Part shown: piece after piece, positions 25,643 through 34,768 of the stretch
Numbering within the stretch: the stretch's first letter is position 1
Layout of the letters: each line of letters begins with the position of its first letter
NCBI GenBank assembly: GCA_002689445.1
Contig: NZGC01000077.1
Coordinates: 23,297-87,296 of the forward strand
Source: Gammaproteobacteria bacterium
Lineage (GTDB): Bacteria; Pseudomonadota; Gammaproteobacteria; Pseudomonadales; Azotimanducaceae
Direction of reading: 5' to 3'
Length of the DNA stretch: 64,000 bases
The notes under the pieces: model-generated
Seen by the model: only the letters and a program-made list of their open reading frames with translations
What the model was told of the DNA's origin: nothing
The model's database searches: none
Position numbers and translations under genes: made by a program

Positions 25643-27364
25643 TCAAAACCAGTTGGTTAACCAGACGGCCTGGTACGGAAAAAGCGTTAATTTGGTGGTG
25701 CCTTCCCGCAATGGCTCATCGGATAGCAAGTCATGCCAAGCCTCTCCGACAATGAGGTTTAGACTGTCGATTGAGAGGTGCTGTACCCTTTTGGTCAGAT
25801 TGTGAACGCAAAATATACTCTGCTCTCGATCCCGACTTTGTCGCCAGAAGGCAAACAGTCTGCTGCCCAACAACAAGGTGTACTGGGTCGCGTTCGGATG
25901 AAATGCGGGCTGCATTTGGCGAACTTGCAGTCGCTGCAAGAGGGCTCGCATAACCTTGCCATGATGCAAAGTCTCATTAGCCAACGCAGCCTCCAGAGCC
26001 TCCTGCTGCCACAAGTGACGATTGATCGCTCGATTGTGGCCCAGGGCTTCCGCTCGGCGGTAATCATTCTGGGTGCCAAAGAGGCTGTGAATATAAAATG
26101 CAGGAACGCCCTCGAGCCCCATCATAATTGTGTGCGCTAGTACAAACCGGCCCATTTGATGTTCGTCCTCCGCACCGTGAACCTCACCAAATGCGTCATA
26201 AAGACTGATATTCAGTTCATAGGGTTGCGGTTCACCCGCAACTTCCCGCCAGGACACTCGGCCATGCCGATCCAAAACAGCTTGCACCAAGCCTGAGATA
26301 GCAGCCTCATCCAGAATTCCTTCAGCCGGCCGCAAGCCGATGCCATCGTGAGAAGCGATAAAGTTCAAATACGCAGTACCGTCTCTTGCTGGCGGCATGC
26401 TCATCATCCATCGGTTCAGAAAGTCACTGGTGCCCGCAAGCAGACCCTGCAGTAGCAAAGGAGGTAACGAAAAGTTATAGATCAAATGCGCTTCATTGCT
26501 GTTACCGAAGTAACTCAAATTTTGATCATTGGGCAGGTTGGTTTCTGTGATTAACCAACTCTTTGGCTGCTTGTGTTCGATCAGCGTTCGCAATAAGCGA
26601 ACCAACTCATGCGTCTCGGGCCGATTGATCGAGGACGTGCCTGCTTGCTTCCAAAGGAATGCGATCGCATCAAGTCTGAACACATCGATGCCTCTGTCCA
26701 AGTAATAGCGAATGACCTTGACCATTTCTAGCAACACGGCGGGATTGGAGAAATTCAGATCCACCTGATCGGGCCCAAAAGTCGTCCAGACTTTGCGTAA
26801 GCCTTTGCGTGTTTGCACTTCGGTGAGCAGCGGCGTGGTTCTGGGTCGCACCACGGCTGATAAGTCTTCGCTGTCCTCCGGCGTGATGAAATAATCACGC
26901 CCTGGTAGTTCGCCGCGTTTAAATTGATCGAACCAAATGCTACGACTCGACACATGGTTAATGACGAGGTCGGCCATGACCCGCGTGATCGAGGTGAGCC
27001 TTTCAATGTCTTGCCAATCTCCAAGGCTCTGATTGACTTCCAGATAATTCACCACCGAGAAACCTTCATCTGAACTGAAGGGAAAGAAAGGTAACAGGTG
27101 AACTATGTTAAAGGCAGAGGAAAAGTAGGCTGCAAAGATGTTGGTCACGGTCTCAAGGGGGGCCTCTCCCTTGGCATTGACCGAGTTACCATACGTCACT
27201 AGCACCGCATCCTGCTCGGACCAGAGATTGGTGTGCTGAGCCACCCTTTTGGCACCTGCTGGGTTGATGCCCATGGCCTTGATCAGCGCTGCCGTTAAGG
27301 CATCTGCATCGCTGCTCGGATAGATGCTGGTGACTGATCGTGCTATCGCCTCGTGCAACTCCAC
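25643..27364 (-). CDS. GH13_18 phosphorylase, probably glucosylglycerate phosphorylase
   Basis: This 573-residue GH13 enzyme has the sucrose-phosphorylase-like barrel. The catalytic residues are the nucleophile Asp232 (FRLDAIAF), acid/base Glu274 (ITETN) and Asp340 (ASHDG). Subfamily GH13_18 holds sucrose, sucrose-6-phosphate, glucosylglycerol and glucosylglycerate phosphorylases. The assignment to glucosylglycerate (phosphorolysis to glucose 1-phosphate and glycerate) rests mainly on the neighbours, a glucosyl-3-phosphoglycerate synthase and its phosphatase. The start is GTG 27364, seven bases after the synthase gene. It would let the cell recover the solute when salinity falls. A plain sucrose phosphorylase cannot be excluded by eye. 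Confidence 0.85.
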   Translation of the reverse strand: MELHEAIARSVTSIYPSSDADALTAALIKAMGINPAGAKRVAQHTNLWSEQDAVLVTYGNSVNAKGEAPLETVTNIFAAYFSSAFNIVHLLPFFPFSSDEGFSVVNYLEVNQSLGDWQDIERLTSITRVMADLVINHVSSRSIWFDQFKRGELPGRDYFITPEDSEDLSAVVRPRTTPLLTEVQTRKGLRKVWTTFGPDQVDLNFSNPAVLLEMVKVIRYYLDRGIDVFRLDAIAFLWKQAGTSSINRPETHELVRLLRTLIEHKQPKSWLITETNLPNDQNLSYFGNSNEAHLIYNFSLPPLLLQGLLAGTSDFLNRWMMSMPPARDGTAYLNFIASHDGIGLRPAEGILDEAAISGLVQAVLDRHGRVSWREVAGEPQPYELNISLYDAFGEVHGAEDEHQMGRFVLAHTIMMGLEGVPAFYIHSLFGTQNDYRRAEALGHNRAINRHLWQQEALEAALANETLHHGKVMRALLQRLQVRQMQPAFHPNATQYTLLLGSRLFAFWRQSRDREQSIFCVHNLTKRVQHLSIDSLNLIVGEAWHDLLSDEPLREGTTKLTLFPYQAVWLTNWF

Positions 27365-27370
27365 AACCCG

Positions 27371-28606
27371 CTAACTCTTACAGCCATATTGCTCGCGATC
27401 TAAACGAACCGCGTTATGCAGTTGATGAACAATATCTGGGATGGCGCTAATCACCCGATCCCAATGGGGAACAAACGGCTGCTCCAGCGGTTTGTTTAAA
27501 AACTGGTCTCCTGCTTTCATGATATTTTCAGAGAACAGTTCCACCAGCTGCTCCTCGGCGTTGATATCAAAGCGGAGACCGTTCATTTCGGCATCACACC
27601 GATAACTCTCGACGAGATCTAAACCAATACGTAGGTAGGCCGCTTTCACCGTCCGGAATATACCGCTATTGAAAATCACGCCATCCGTTGCAAGTTTTCT
27701 AAAAAGCGCTTTCGAGATATCAATGGACATCTTAGACAGTCCACCCTGATCATTTTCTGCGGAGACAACCTGATGTTTGTGGTCATAGATATCGGCAATT
27801 TCTACCTGACATATCCTTCGGGTTGAAAAATTGCGTAACATTTCAACCAGAGTTCCAACTTCTAAGCCCCAGTCGCTCGGAATCCTCAATCCTCGCATCG
27901 CATCCCGTCGCATTGAGAACTCACCGGCCAGCGGATAACGAAAACTGTCCATGAATCGAAGATAATCTTGATGTTGATCGTCTAGTGAATGCTGCAGCGC
28001 TCTAATCAGCGGCGTCACCAATAACCGAGAGACTCTGCCGCCTAACCCTTGATCGCCAACTCGAGAGTAGAAGCCTTTGCTGAACTGAAATCTAAACCTT
28101 GGATTTGCCACCGGATAAATCAACTTGGCCAGCAATGATCGATGGTAAGTTTTGATATCGCAGTCGTGTAAGGCCGTTGCTTCAATATCGGGCAATCCCA
28201 GCATGTACCCCATGCAAAACCAGACGTTCCTTCCTTTGCCCAACTGAGTGGGCGACAGTTTTAAGGCTTGCAATTGCTTATCGACAGCACGCAACCGCGG
28301 GCCATCGTTCCAAAGCACACTGACTGACTGAGGTAATCTTCCAAAGTATCGCAGCGCCTGACGGAACTGGTGTTCATCGGCTTGGTCCAGACCGACGGTG
28401 ATTTGCTTGAGGTAATTAACCTTTTGCAACTCTTGAACGATGTTCTCGAGGGCCGGTTGCTCCAACTCACTAAATAAAGAGGGCAGTATTAAGCCTAACG
28501 GTCGCTCGGTGGCAAAGTCTTGCAATTCCGCCTCGAGCTCGCTTAACGGGCGATTAACCATATTGTGTAAGGTCGTTACGGTTCCCGATTGAAAACTATC
28601 GGCCAT
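27371..28606 (-). CDS. gpgS: Glucosyl-3-phosphoglycerate synthase (GT81)
   Basis: This 411-residue retaining glycosyltransferase joins glucose from an NDP-sugar to D-3-phosphoglycerate, the first step of glucosylglycerate synthesis. Seen are PSLFSELE near 42-49 (an early family segment), VLWNDGPR, LGKGRNVWFCMGY (122-134, nucleotide-sugar site) and the metal motif DCD (148-150) in HDCDIKTY. Length and order agree with the bacterial GT81 family. ATG 28606 lies three bases after the phosphatase stop, so the genes are co-translated. The solute is made under salt stress or nitrogen limitation in several bacteria. No osmotic control element is recognisable upstream of the operon apart from the repeats at 29833-29900. 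Confidence 0.93.
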   Translation of the reverse strand: MADSFQSGTVTTLHNMVNRPLSELEAELQDFATERPLGLILPSLFSELEQPALENIVQELQKVNYLKQITVGLDQADEHQFRQALRYFGRLPQSVSVLWNDGPRLRAVDKQLQALKLSPTQLGKGRNVWFCMGYMLGLPDIEATALHDCDIKTYHRSLLAKLIYPVANPRFRFQFSKGFYSRVGDQGLGGRVSRLLVTPLIRALQHSLDDQHQDYLRFMDSFRYPLAGEFSMRRDAMRGLRIPSDWGLEVGTLVEMLRNFSTRRICQVEIADIYDHKHQVVSAENDQGGLSKMSIDISKALFRKLATDGVIFNSGIFRTVKAAYLRIGLDLVESYRCDAEMNGLRFDINAEEQLVELFSENIMKAGDQFLNKPLEQPFVPHWDRVISAIPDIVHQLHNAVRLDREQYGCKS

Positions 28607-28609
28607 GGT

Positions 28610-29467
28610 CTATGCTCCTTGTGTCATTCCTTTGATCATCGAATCGGCTCCTAGCCGGTGCAAACCTTCAAGCACGCCTTCGCACCAACCCTCTGGTGCC
28701 TCAATCTGGGTTTTGTAAATTGTCTTACCGCAGGCATAAGGGATGTGCTTACCTTGCCGCTTTACAATGATGCTCACATCAGATGCGGCTAACATCGGTA
28801 GGTCATTAGCGCTATCACCAAGGCTCATCGTGGGAATGCCTTTGGGATCGGTTAGCAGCGACATGAACCGGCGCATCGCCTTGCCTTTGTCAGTTTGACC
28901 TTGAAGGGATGACAGTCGACCGCCTTGAACCAGGTCAAAGCCTTGTGCTTGGGCTAGCGCTCTGAGATGCGGGTCTTTTGCATCTGGCTTTAACGGCAGC
29001 GAATACTCGCGCTGCTGAGCTCTCGCCAGCTCGGGACCCGTTAAACCTGTTAGCGTCTCTGCGAATTCCGTGTCACAGGTCAATACATCTTCTCGGTCCG
29101 ATGCTTCACGGCGCTTAAATTGGACTATCGCTTCAAGATCTCTACCCAGGACCCAGCGACTCATTCCGGCCTCGGTCAAGGCGTTCGCTGTCTCGTTGTA
29201 CGTTAGCCAGGATGTCCTCAGCATGGCGTTGGGCATCAGCAAGGCTGAGCCATTTTCAACGATGACAGGCAAACGAATTCCCAATCCATCCAGAAGGTTT
29301 CGGCACTCCGCCCAAGTCTTGCTTGTATTAAAGACGACGAGCACCCCGTACGCTATCAATTGTCTTAACAAGGCCGATGATGCCTTACTGTCGAACTGGT
29401 CGTGCCCCAAAAAGGTGCCGTCAAGGTCAGTAAACACGATCACTTTTGGTGCACTACCCCACTGCAT
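28610..29467 (-). CDS. HAD-family glucosyl/mannosyl-3-phosphoglycerate phosphatase
   Basis: This 285-residue HAD-IIB phosphatase of the MpgP type removes the phosphate from glucosyl-3-phosphoglycerate to give glucosylglycerate. Motif I is FTDLDGT (Asp14, Asp16), motif II lies near NTSKT, and motif IV is SLGDSANDLPML near residue 225. The cap resembles mannosyl-3-phosphoglycerate phosphatases, for which gpgP-like enzymes are usually misannotated. As the first gene of the four-gene operon it starts at ATG 29467. Synthase, phosphatase, phosphorylase and transporter are spaced 3, 6 and 8 bases apart, a tight operon. Confidence 0.9.
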   Translation of the reverse strand: MQWGSAPKVIVFTDLDGTFLGHDQFDSKASSALLRQLIAYGVLVVFNTSKTWAECRNLLDGLGIRLPVIVENGSALLMPNAMLRTSWLTYNETANALTEAGMSRWVLGRDLEAIVQFKRREASDREDVLTCDTEFAETLTGLTGPELARAQQREYSLPLKPDAKDPHLRALAQAQGFDLVQGGRLSSLQGQTDKGKAMRRFMSLLTDPKGIPTMSLGDSANDLPMLAASDVSIIVKRQGKHIPYACGKTIYKTQIEAPEGWCEGVLEGLHRLGADSMIKGMTQGA

Positions 29468-30088
29468 TACGCCCTCCCTTAAATTCTGCTCGTCACGTGT
29501 CCACTGCCTTGATCAAAAATCCAACCATCGGCTTAAGCCACCGACTGAGCCCTACGCTTGCCCTTCCGCCTCGGCGGTATCCAATGGCTAGCAGGTGCAG
29601 CGATTCATCCCTGATCCTCGACACTGATGGAATCCTAGCGTGCTGATCCCACGGCCGCCTCTGGGACAGCCGGGATGACTAACCGTCGACTTGTCCCTCA
29701 GACGCCAACGACTCCTTGTCTCCAAGGGTCGCCGCACGGTCAGCCCTCACTGCCACCCATGACTGACTGGCAATCCATCTTTCATGACACCGTTGGCCAT
29801 CGCCGCCACGGTTAACGGGTACTAGTCCGCTCGCAATAACGGTTAAAACTTTTAGCAACAACTGGACAAAGCAATAACTGGGCCAAGCATTAACTGACGA
29901 GACTTCTCTAGAGCAACTGCAACCGCTGGGTCGATGCGGTGCCCGGCATCCCTCCAGCCGAGAAACCATCAGGACCCAACTCTGGTTTGGGAACTCGCAA
30001 TCACCACAATTTTCCCATCGCCTTAAACCCAAACCTGCTATTCTGTGCGCCGATAAGTTCTACCACACGTCCAAAGGATGCGATCAAC
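29468..30088. other. 621-base divergent intergenic region
   Basis: The gap between the glucosylglycerate operon and the S9 peptidase gene holds no credible gene; short reading frames here are shadows with odd composition. It should carry both promoters. Its only marked structure is the short direct-repeat series described separately. AAAGGA precedes the peptidase start. Confidence 0.6.
29833..29900 (+). repeat. Imperfect 16-base direct repeats
   Basis: Four related units begin at 29833 (GCAATAACGG), 29855 (GCAACAACTGGACAAA), 29871 (GCAATAACTGGGCCAA) and 29887 (GCATTAACTGAC). The last three have an exact 16-base period. They lie in the divergent promoter region, 366-433 bases before the phosphatase start and about 190-256 bases before the peptidase start, and could be tandem sites for a DNA-binding protein. 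Confidence 0.55.
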
Positions 30089-32233
30089 ATGTGTTATCAA
30101 CATTGGATGAGACTCGGTGCCATTTTGGCCTTTCCCACGTTGATCCTTGGCTGCGAGGCGCCAGAGGAAACACCGGTTCAAGGGCTTGAGCCGCCGGTCG
30201 CCGATCGGATCGAGCATTGGGTTGACGGAGCAACCACCCCAAGGCTGGATGAGTATTACTGGATCCGAGATGATTCGCGCAGCAACCCCAAAGTTTTGGC
30301 CCTACTTGAGGCCGAAAACGCCTATGGATCAAAATTGATGGCTGCTAGCCAGGCCCTACAGCAGCGTTTATTCGAAGAAATCACGACGCGGTTGCCGCCA
30401 GAAGATGATAGCGTACCGGTCCAAATCGGCGATTTCCATTACTACCGTGCTTATGAGGCCGGTCTTGAGTATCCGATCTACCGCCGTTTCAAAAACGAGC
30501 GCGCACTCGATGAGGAAGTGGTTCTCGATGTAAACCAATTGGCCAAGTCCCACGACTATTACGCCGTCGGCAATTGGGTTATCGCACCCAATGAAGACCT
30601 TGTGGCTTATGCTGAGGATACGGTGAGCCGCCGGATCTATACGATTCGGATTCAAAGCATCAAAAGCGGCGCAGTCCTTGATGATCGCATCGAAGGCGCG
30701 GCGCCTTCGATCGCTTGGAGCGGTGACGGTCAGTACGTGTTTTACATCAAAAAGAACCCCGAGACCCTGCTAGAGCAAGCGGTCTTCCGGCATCGTTTGG
30801 GTACCGACCAAAGCCAAGATGAACTCGTTTATCAAGAAGTAGACAACACCTTTAGCTTGTGGCTCGAAGAAAGTCGAAGTCGGCACTTTGTGTTTATTCA
30901 TGCGAGCAGTACAGACAGTAACGAAATCTTAGCGATTCCTCGTGATCAACCGCTTGCATCTCCAACGCCGTTGCTTGCCCGGCGAGATCAACTGGAGTAT
31001 CGAGTCAGACACGTAGGCGATACGTTTTATTTTTTGACCAACCTCAAAGCACCCAATTACCAATTAATGAGCGTAACTCAAACGCGTGCCGGTGATATCA
31101 GCGCTTGGGAGGAACTCATTGCCTTTCGACCCGCCGTGTATATCGAGGACTTCGAGATATTCGATGATTTTATTGTCCTCAAAGAATTAGAGGCGGGACG
31201 TCCCCGATTGCATCTGTACGATCATCAAGGTCAATTCCTCCAAGCCATTCCTGTCAAAGATCAACCAGCCACCCTGGATCTTGCGGCGAATCCACAATCC
31301 GCAGCCCAAACAGTCCGGTATGAGCTCAGCAGTTTGAAAACCCCCGACAGCACCTTGTCTTACACCCCCAAAAGCGATGAGGTGCGCATTTTAAAGCAGG
31401 CAGAAATTGGTGGAGGATTTGATCCGGAACGGTATGAGTCTCACTACTTAACCTTTAAAGCAAGAGACGGCGTCGACGTTCCTATTTCTTTGGTCTATCG
31501 TAATCGTGACGACTTCATGGGTCCCAGGCCGACCTATGCCTACGCCTATGGCGCTTACGGCTATGCCACTGACCCCTATTTTCGCAGTTCTATCGTTTCG
31601 CTGTTAGACCGAGGCTTTTTATTTGCCATCATCCATGTTCGCGGCGGACAAGAGCTGGGCCGTCAGTGGTATGAGCAAGGACGATTATTGAATAAACGCA
31701 ATACCTTTAACGATTTTATCGATGGGTCCCGCTACCTCGCAGCAGAGGGTTGGTCCGACCCTGACAACATTTTTGCCGCAGGCGGCTCTGCTGGTGGATT
31801 GCTCATGGGCGTGATCGCCAATGAGGCTCCGGATCTTTACCAGGGCGTTATTGCTCACGTGCCTTTCGTTGATGTGGTTACGACCATGCTCGATGACCGC
31901 ATTCCGCTCACGACATCGGAATATCGCGAGTGGGGTGACCCTCGAGAGCCAGAAGCGTATGCCTACATGCTCTCCTACTCGCCCTACGATCAGGTCAAAG
32001 CTCAAGACTACCCTCACCTCTTTGTGACTACGGGTCTTTATGACTCACAGGTTCAATACTTTGAACCTGTCAAATGGGTTTCACGATTGCGGCGGTTGAA
32101 AACAGACCGTAACGATCTCGTGCTTGATATTGACATGCGTTCCGGCCACAGCGGCCCATCCGGGCGCTTCGAACGGTATCAAAAGACCGCCCTCGAGTAT
32201 GCCTTTATCCTCGAGCGCATACAGGCGCGCTGA
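30089..32233 (+). CDS. S9A oligopeptidase B-like serine peptidase, lipoprotein
   Basis: This 714-residue prolyl oligopeptidase-family enzyme cleaves short peptides, probably after basic residues if it is oligopeptidase B-like. The N-terminal part is a seven-bladed propeller; the C-terminal alpha/beta hydrolase domain carries Ser567 (GGSAGG), Asp652 (GLYDS) and His687 (SGHSG). Unlike E. coli PtrB it has a lipobox, LILGC, near residue 22, so it should be anchored in the outer or inner membrane and work outside the cytoplasm. I chose ATG 30089 with AAAGGA upstream; ATG 30107 would also keep the lipobox. The gene is monocistronic and divergent from the glucosylglycerate operon. Confidence 0.92.
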   Translation: MCYQHWMRLGAILAFPTLILGCEAPEETPVQGLEPPVADRIEHWVDGATTPRLDEYYWIRDDSRSNPKVLALLEAENAYGSKLMAASQALQQRLFEEITTRLPPEDDSVPVQIGDFHYYRAYEAGLEYPIYRRFKNERALDEEVVLDVNQLAKSHDYYAVGNWVIAPNEDLVAYAEDTVSRRIYTIRIQSIKSGAVLDDRIEGAAPSIAWSGDGQYVFYIKKNPETLLEQAVFRHRLGTDQSQDELVYQEVDNTFSLWLEESRSRHFVFIHASSTDSNEILAIPRDQPLASPTPLLARRDQLEYRVRHVGDTFYFLTNLKAPNYQLMSVTQTRAGDISAWEELIAFRPAVYIEDFEIFDDFIVLKELEAGRPRLHLYDHQGQFLQAIPVKDQPATLDLAANPQSAAQTVRYELSSLKTPDSTLSYTPKSDEVRILKQAEIGGGFDPERYESHYLTFKARDGVDVPISLVYRNRDDFMGPRPTYAYAYGAYGYATDPYFRSSIVSLLDRGFLFAIIHVRGGQELGRQWYEQGRLLNKRNTFNDFIDGSRYLAAEGWSDPDNIFAAGGSAGGLLMGVIANEAPDLYQGVIAHVPFVDVVTTMLDDRIPLTTSEYREWGDPREPEAYAYMLSYSPYDQVKAQDYPHLFVTTGLYDSQVQYFEPVKWVSRLRRLKTDRNDLVLDIDMRSGHSGPSGRFERYQKTALEYAFILERIQAR

Positions 32234-32441
32234 AGCGATCACAAAATGGCCGCTTCGCGTTCGTTTTGATTTGGGTCTACTGCCTGCGCCCGAAGCCGCA
32301 GTCTGGTTTGGTCGCCTTCGATCAAGGAGCAGCACATGCCTTGCTTATGACTTGACCCCCTCGATCCGAGAGCCGGTCTAACCCTAGTGATCGCATTGAT
32401 TACCCTGAACCGACTCCACCTGACAGGCTCGCCCTACCGCA

Positions 32442-34553
32442 TCATTGTTGTTGATAAATTCGGACATAATCAACATGCATGTATTGTGGAAACTCGGTCT
32501 CAGCACTCGGCGACCCTGGGAGATTCCCGCCTACGGCGATATTGAATATTAAGAAAAATGCCTTGCGAAAAGCCTGTAAACTGGCTGAATCTGTAATGGT
32601 GAACTTCTGAAACGATTCTCCATCAATTAACCACTCGAGTTCCGTTTCGCTCCAGACCAAGCTAAACACATGGTATTGATTGTTAAAGGTCTCATCACCG
32701 GTCAACGTGATACCAGAGGGACCATTGGGATATTGCGCTTTGTTGCCGCTTTCGCTCCAATGCACGGTGCCAAACGCATTGTTGTCCCGTTGTCCGAGAA
32801 GCTCCATGATGTCGATCTCCCCGCTCGCAGGCCAACCCACATCGCTGAAATTGGCACCGAGCATCCACAAAGCCGGCCAGAGACCCTGCCCCGTTGGCAA
32901 TAAAGCTCGGATATCAATTCGACCATAGGTGAATTCAAGTTTGTTTTCAGTTGTCATCCTGGCCGAAGTGTATTGCTTACCCGCAAATTCCTCCTCGCGC
33001 GCTTCGATCACAAGCTGACCCTCTCGCAGATAGGCATTTTCCGCTCGATAGAACTGCAGCTCGTTGTTGCCTCCGCCATAACCATTGACTTCAAAATTCC
33101 ACACTGTCGTGTCTATAGTCAGGGCATCAAACTCATCTGCGAAAAAAAGCTCGTAGCCTGGATAGGAGGTTGGCGCTTCAAAACCGCTCGCCGCATTCGG
33201 TTTGACCCAATCGGTTCCCGGGGGATCAACCTGAATAAAGCCATCTCCTGGCCCCTCCGGATTCGCCTGCCATCGGACATTATCCAACTGGAATATGGAG
33301 TCTGTGTGGCGAGCAGCCCAAATCACAAGACCAGTGTCAACCGCTCTCAACTCAAGCCCCTGCGCAACCAGATCGTTGAGTTCAACCTCATAGGTAACCC
33401 AGGTACCCAGTGAAGCGTCTGCTAAAGGGTAATCGCCGGAGGTGCAAGGGTAACCGCAATCGATCTTCATGATCATTTTAGGGTCACCCGAAATCAATCT
33501 CACGTCGAAAAGGATTTTGCCTCGGGCAAATCGACCTAGATCAAGACTTTTACCTTGACCTGTCTTGATATAGAGACCTGCTAACTGACCGGCGGAACTG
33601 TGCTCGACTTGCAAGACCATGCCCCGCTGCCCATCCTCTACTGCACTCCAGCCAATGTTCGGACATCCTTCGCCCTCATCGTTTTCACACGAGTTATAGT
33701 TAATGCCAGCATCAAAGGCACCAATGATGTCGAATTCCGCTCCCAGCAGCGCACTTGTAAGGAATGGAGAAGATGAAGCAACGGCGGCTTTTAGAACCGG
33801 GAATTCTTCAACCGCAGGCTTAACTTCTACCGTGCGCTCAACTTCAGTGGCATTACCAGCGCTGTCGGTAACCGAGTAAACGACTACATAGGTGCCCTCC
33901 AAGTCGACATCTATGGCTGCATTACCTACGATTTCGATGATCGCCGTCAGGTCACCGTCTTCACGGTCCTCTGCTACCGCCCCAGGTTCAAAATAATCTT
34001 CACCCACTGTCAACACCAGCCGGGCGGCGCCCACCAGAGTCAACACCGGCACGCGATCTTCTAAGCTGTCGACAATACCATCACCGTCAGAATCGATGAT
34101 GGTTGCAATCTGTTCAACGATCGCTTCACTTGTCACCCGGGTTGCCGCAGGGCTATAGGCGCCACTGATCAAAGCCTCGTTCGAAAAGCCAAAGAGGTGA
34201 CGAAGAATTAAAAGGCCATCCGTTAACGGTAATGTTTCCCCGTCACCATCAATGTCCAGCGCACTCTCATTTGATTCAAGGACTTCCTGAATGGCTTCAG
34301 CCTCAAACCGCGCGCTGTTTTCGCCTAGTGCGCCAGTGATCAAGGCGGACCCACTAAAACCGAACAGATGCCTCAATACGATCAAGCCATCTGTCAGCGG
34401 TTGCACTTGCCCGTCTTGATCCAGGTCTAGCGTAAAGGACGGTGCCTCCTGAGCAGACAAGGCAGCGGGCAAACAAAGGGCCCAACAGCTCCAAATAACC
34501 TGAGCCGCCCACTTTTGTCGACCTAAGTCTCTTCTCGTCTGCCTATTGTCCAT
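32442..34553 (-). CDS. GH16 beta-glucanase (laminarinase-like) with dockerin-like repeats
   Basis: This 703-residue secreted enzyme should cleave beta-1,3(1,4)-glucans such as laminarin. After a signal peptide (WALCLPAALSAQ) come two dockerin-like repeats (about 41-76 and 98-132) that share PLTDGL.(I/V)LRHLFGF and calcium-type Asp loops. A further DSDGDGIVDSLEDR loop (154-167), an HYR/DUF5011-like Ig domain (FEPGA..EDREDGD), and a carbohydrate-binding-like beta domain with Cys pairs follow. The GH16 catalytic domain is C-terminal with E579-I-D-I-M-E584. The start is ATG 34553; a TTG earlier has no good site. It lies alone between convergent and tandem neighbours; no TonB receptor or susD gene is near. 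Confidence 0.92.
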   Translation of the reverse strand: MDNRQTRRDLGRQKWAAQVIWSCWALCLPAALSAQEAPSFTLDLDQDGQVQPLTDGLIVLRHLFGFSGSALITGALGENSARFEAEAIQEVLESNESALDIDGDGETLPLTDGLLILRHLFGFSNEALISGAYSPAATRVTSEAIVEQIATIIDSDGDGIVDSLEDRVPVLTLVGAARLVLTVGEDYFEPGAVAEDREDGDLTAIIEIVGNAAIDVDLEGTYVVVYSVTDSAGNATEVERTVEVKPAVEEFPVLKAAVASSSPFLTSALLGAEFDIIGAFDAGINYNSCENDEGEGCPNIGWSAVEDGQRGMVLQVEHSSAGQLAGLYIKTGQGKSLDLGRFARGKILFDVRLISGDPKMIMKIDCGYPCTSGDYPLADASLGTWVTYEVELNDLVAQGLELRAVDTGLVIWAARHTDSIFQLDNVRWQANPEGPGDGFIQVDPPGTDWVKPNAASGFEAPTSYPGYELFFADEFDALTIDTTVWNFEVNGYGGGNNELQFYRAENAYLREGQLVIEAREEEFAGKQYTSARMTTENKLEFTYGRIDIRALLPTGQGLWPALWMLGANFSDVGWPASGEIDIMELLGQRDNNAFGTVHWSESGNKAQYPNGPSGITLTGDETFNNQYHVFSLVWSETELEWLIDGESFQKFTITDSASLQAFRKAFFLIFNIAVGGNLPGSPSAETEFPQYMHVDYVRIYQQQ

Positions 34554-34768
34554 CCCGATGATTCCCCCGGACCCTTCCTCGCCCAAAGGCGGGAACCTAT
34601 CCCCTTTAAACCCTTAAGTTTGGGGCATTATCCGTCTTGTTTGTGCACTAATGCGACAAGCTGGAAGCTATTTGCGTCGGAGTCTGCTGCATTCATTGAG
34701 CCGAGAGTAGTATCAGTTTCAGGAATAGCTTCGCATTGCACTCAGCAACAACGTTCCGATCGGCAACC

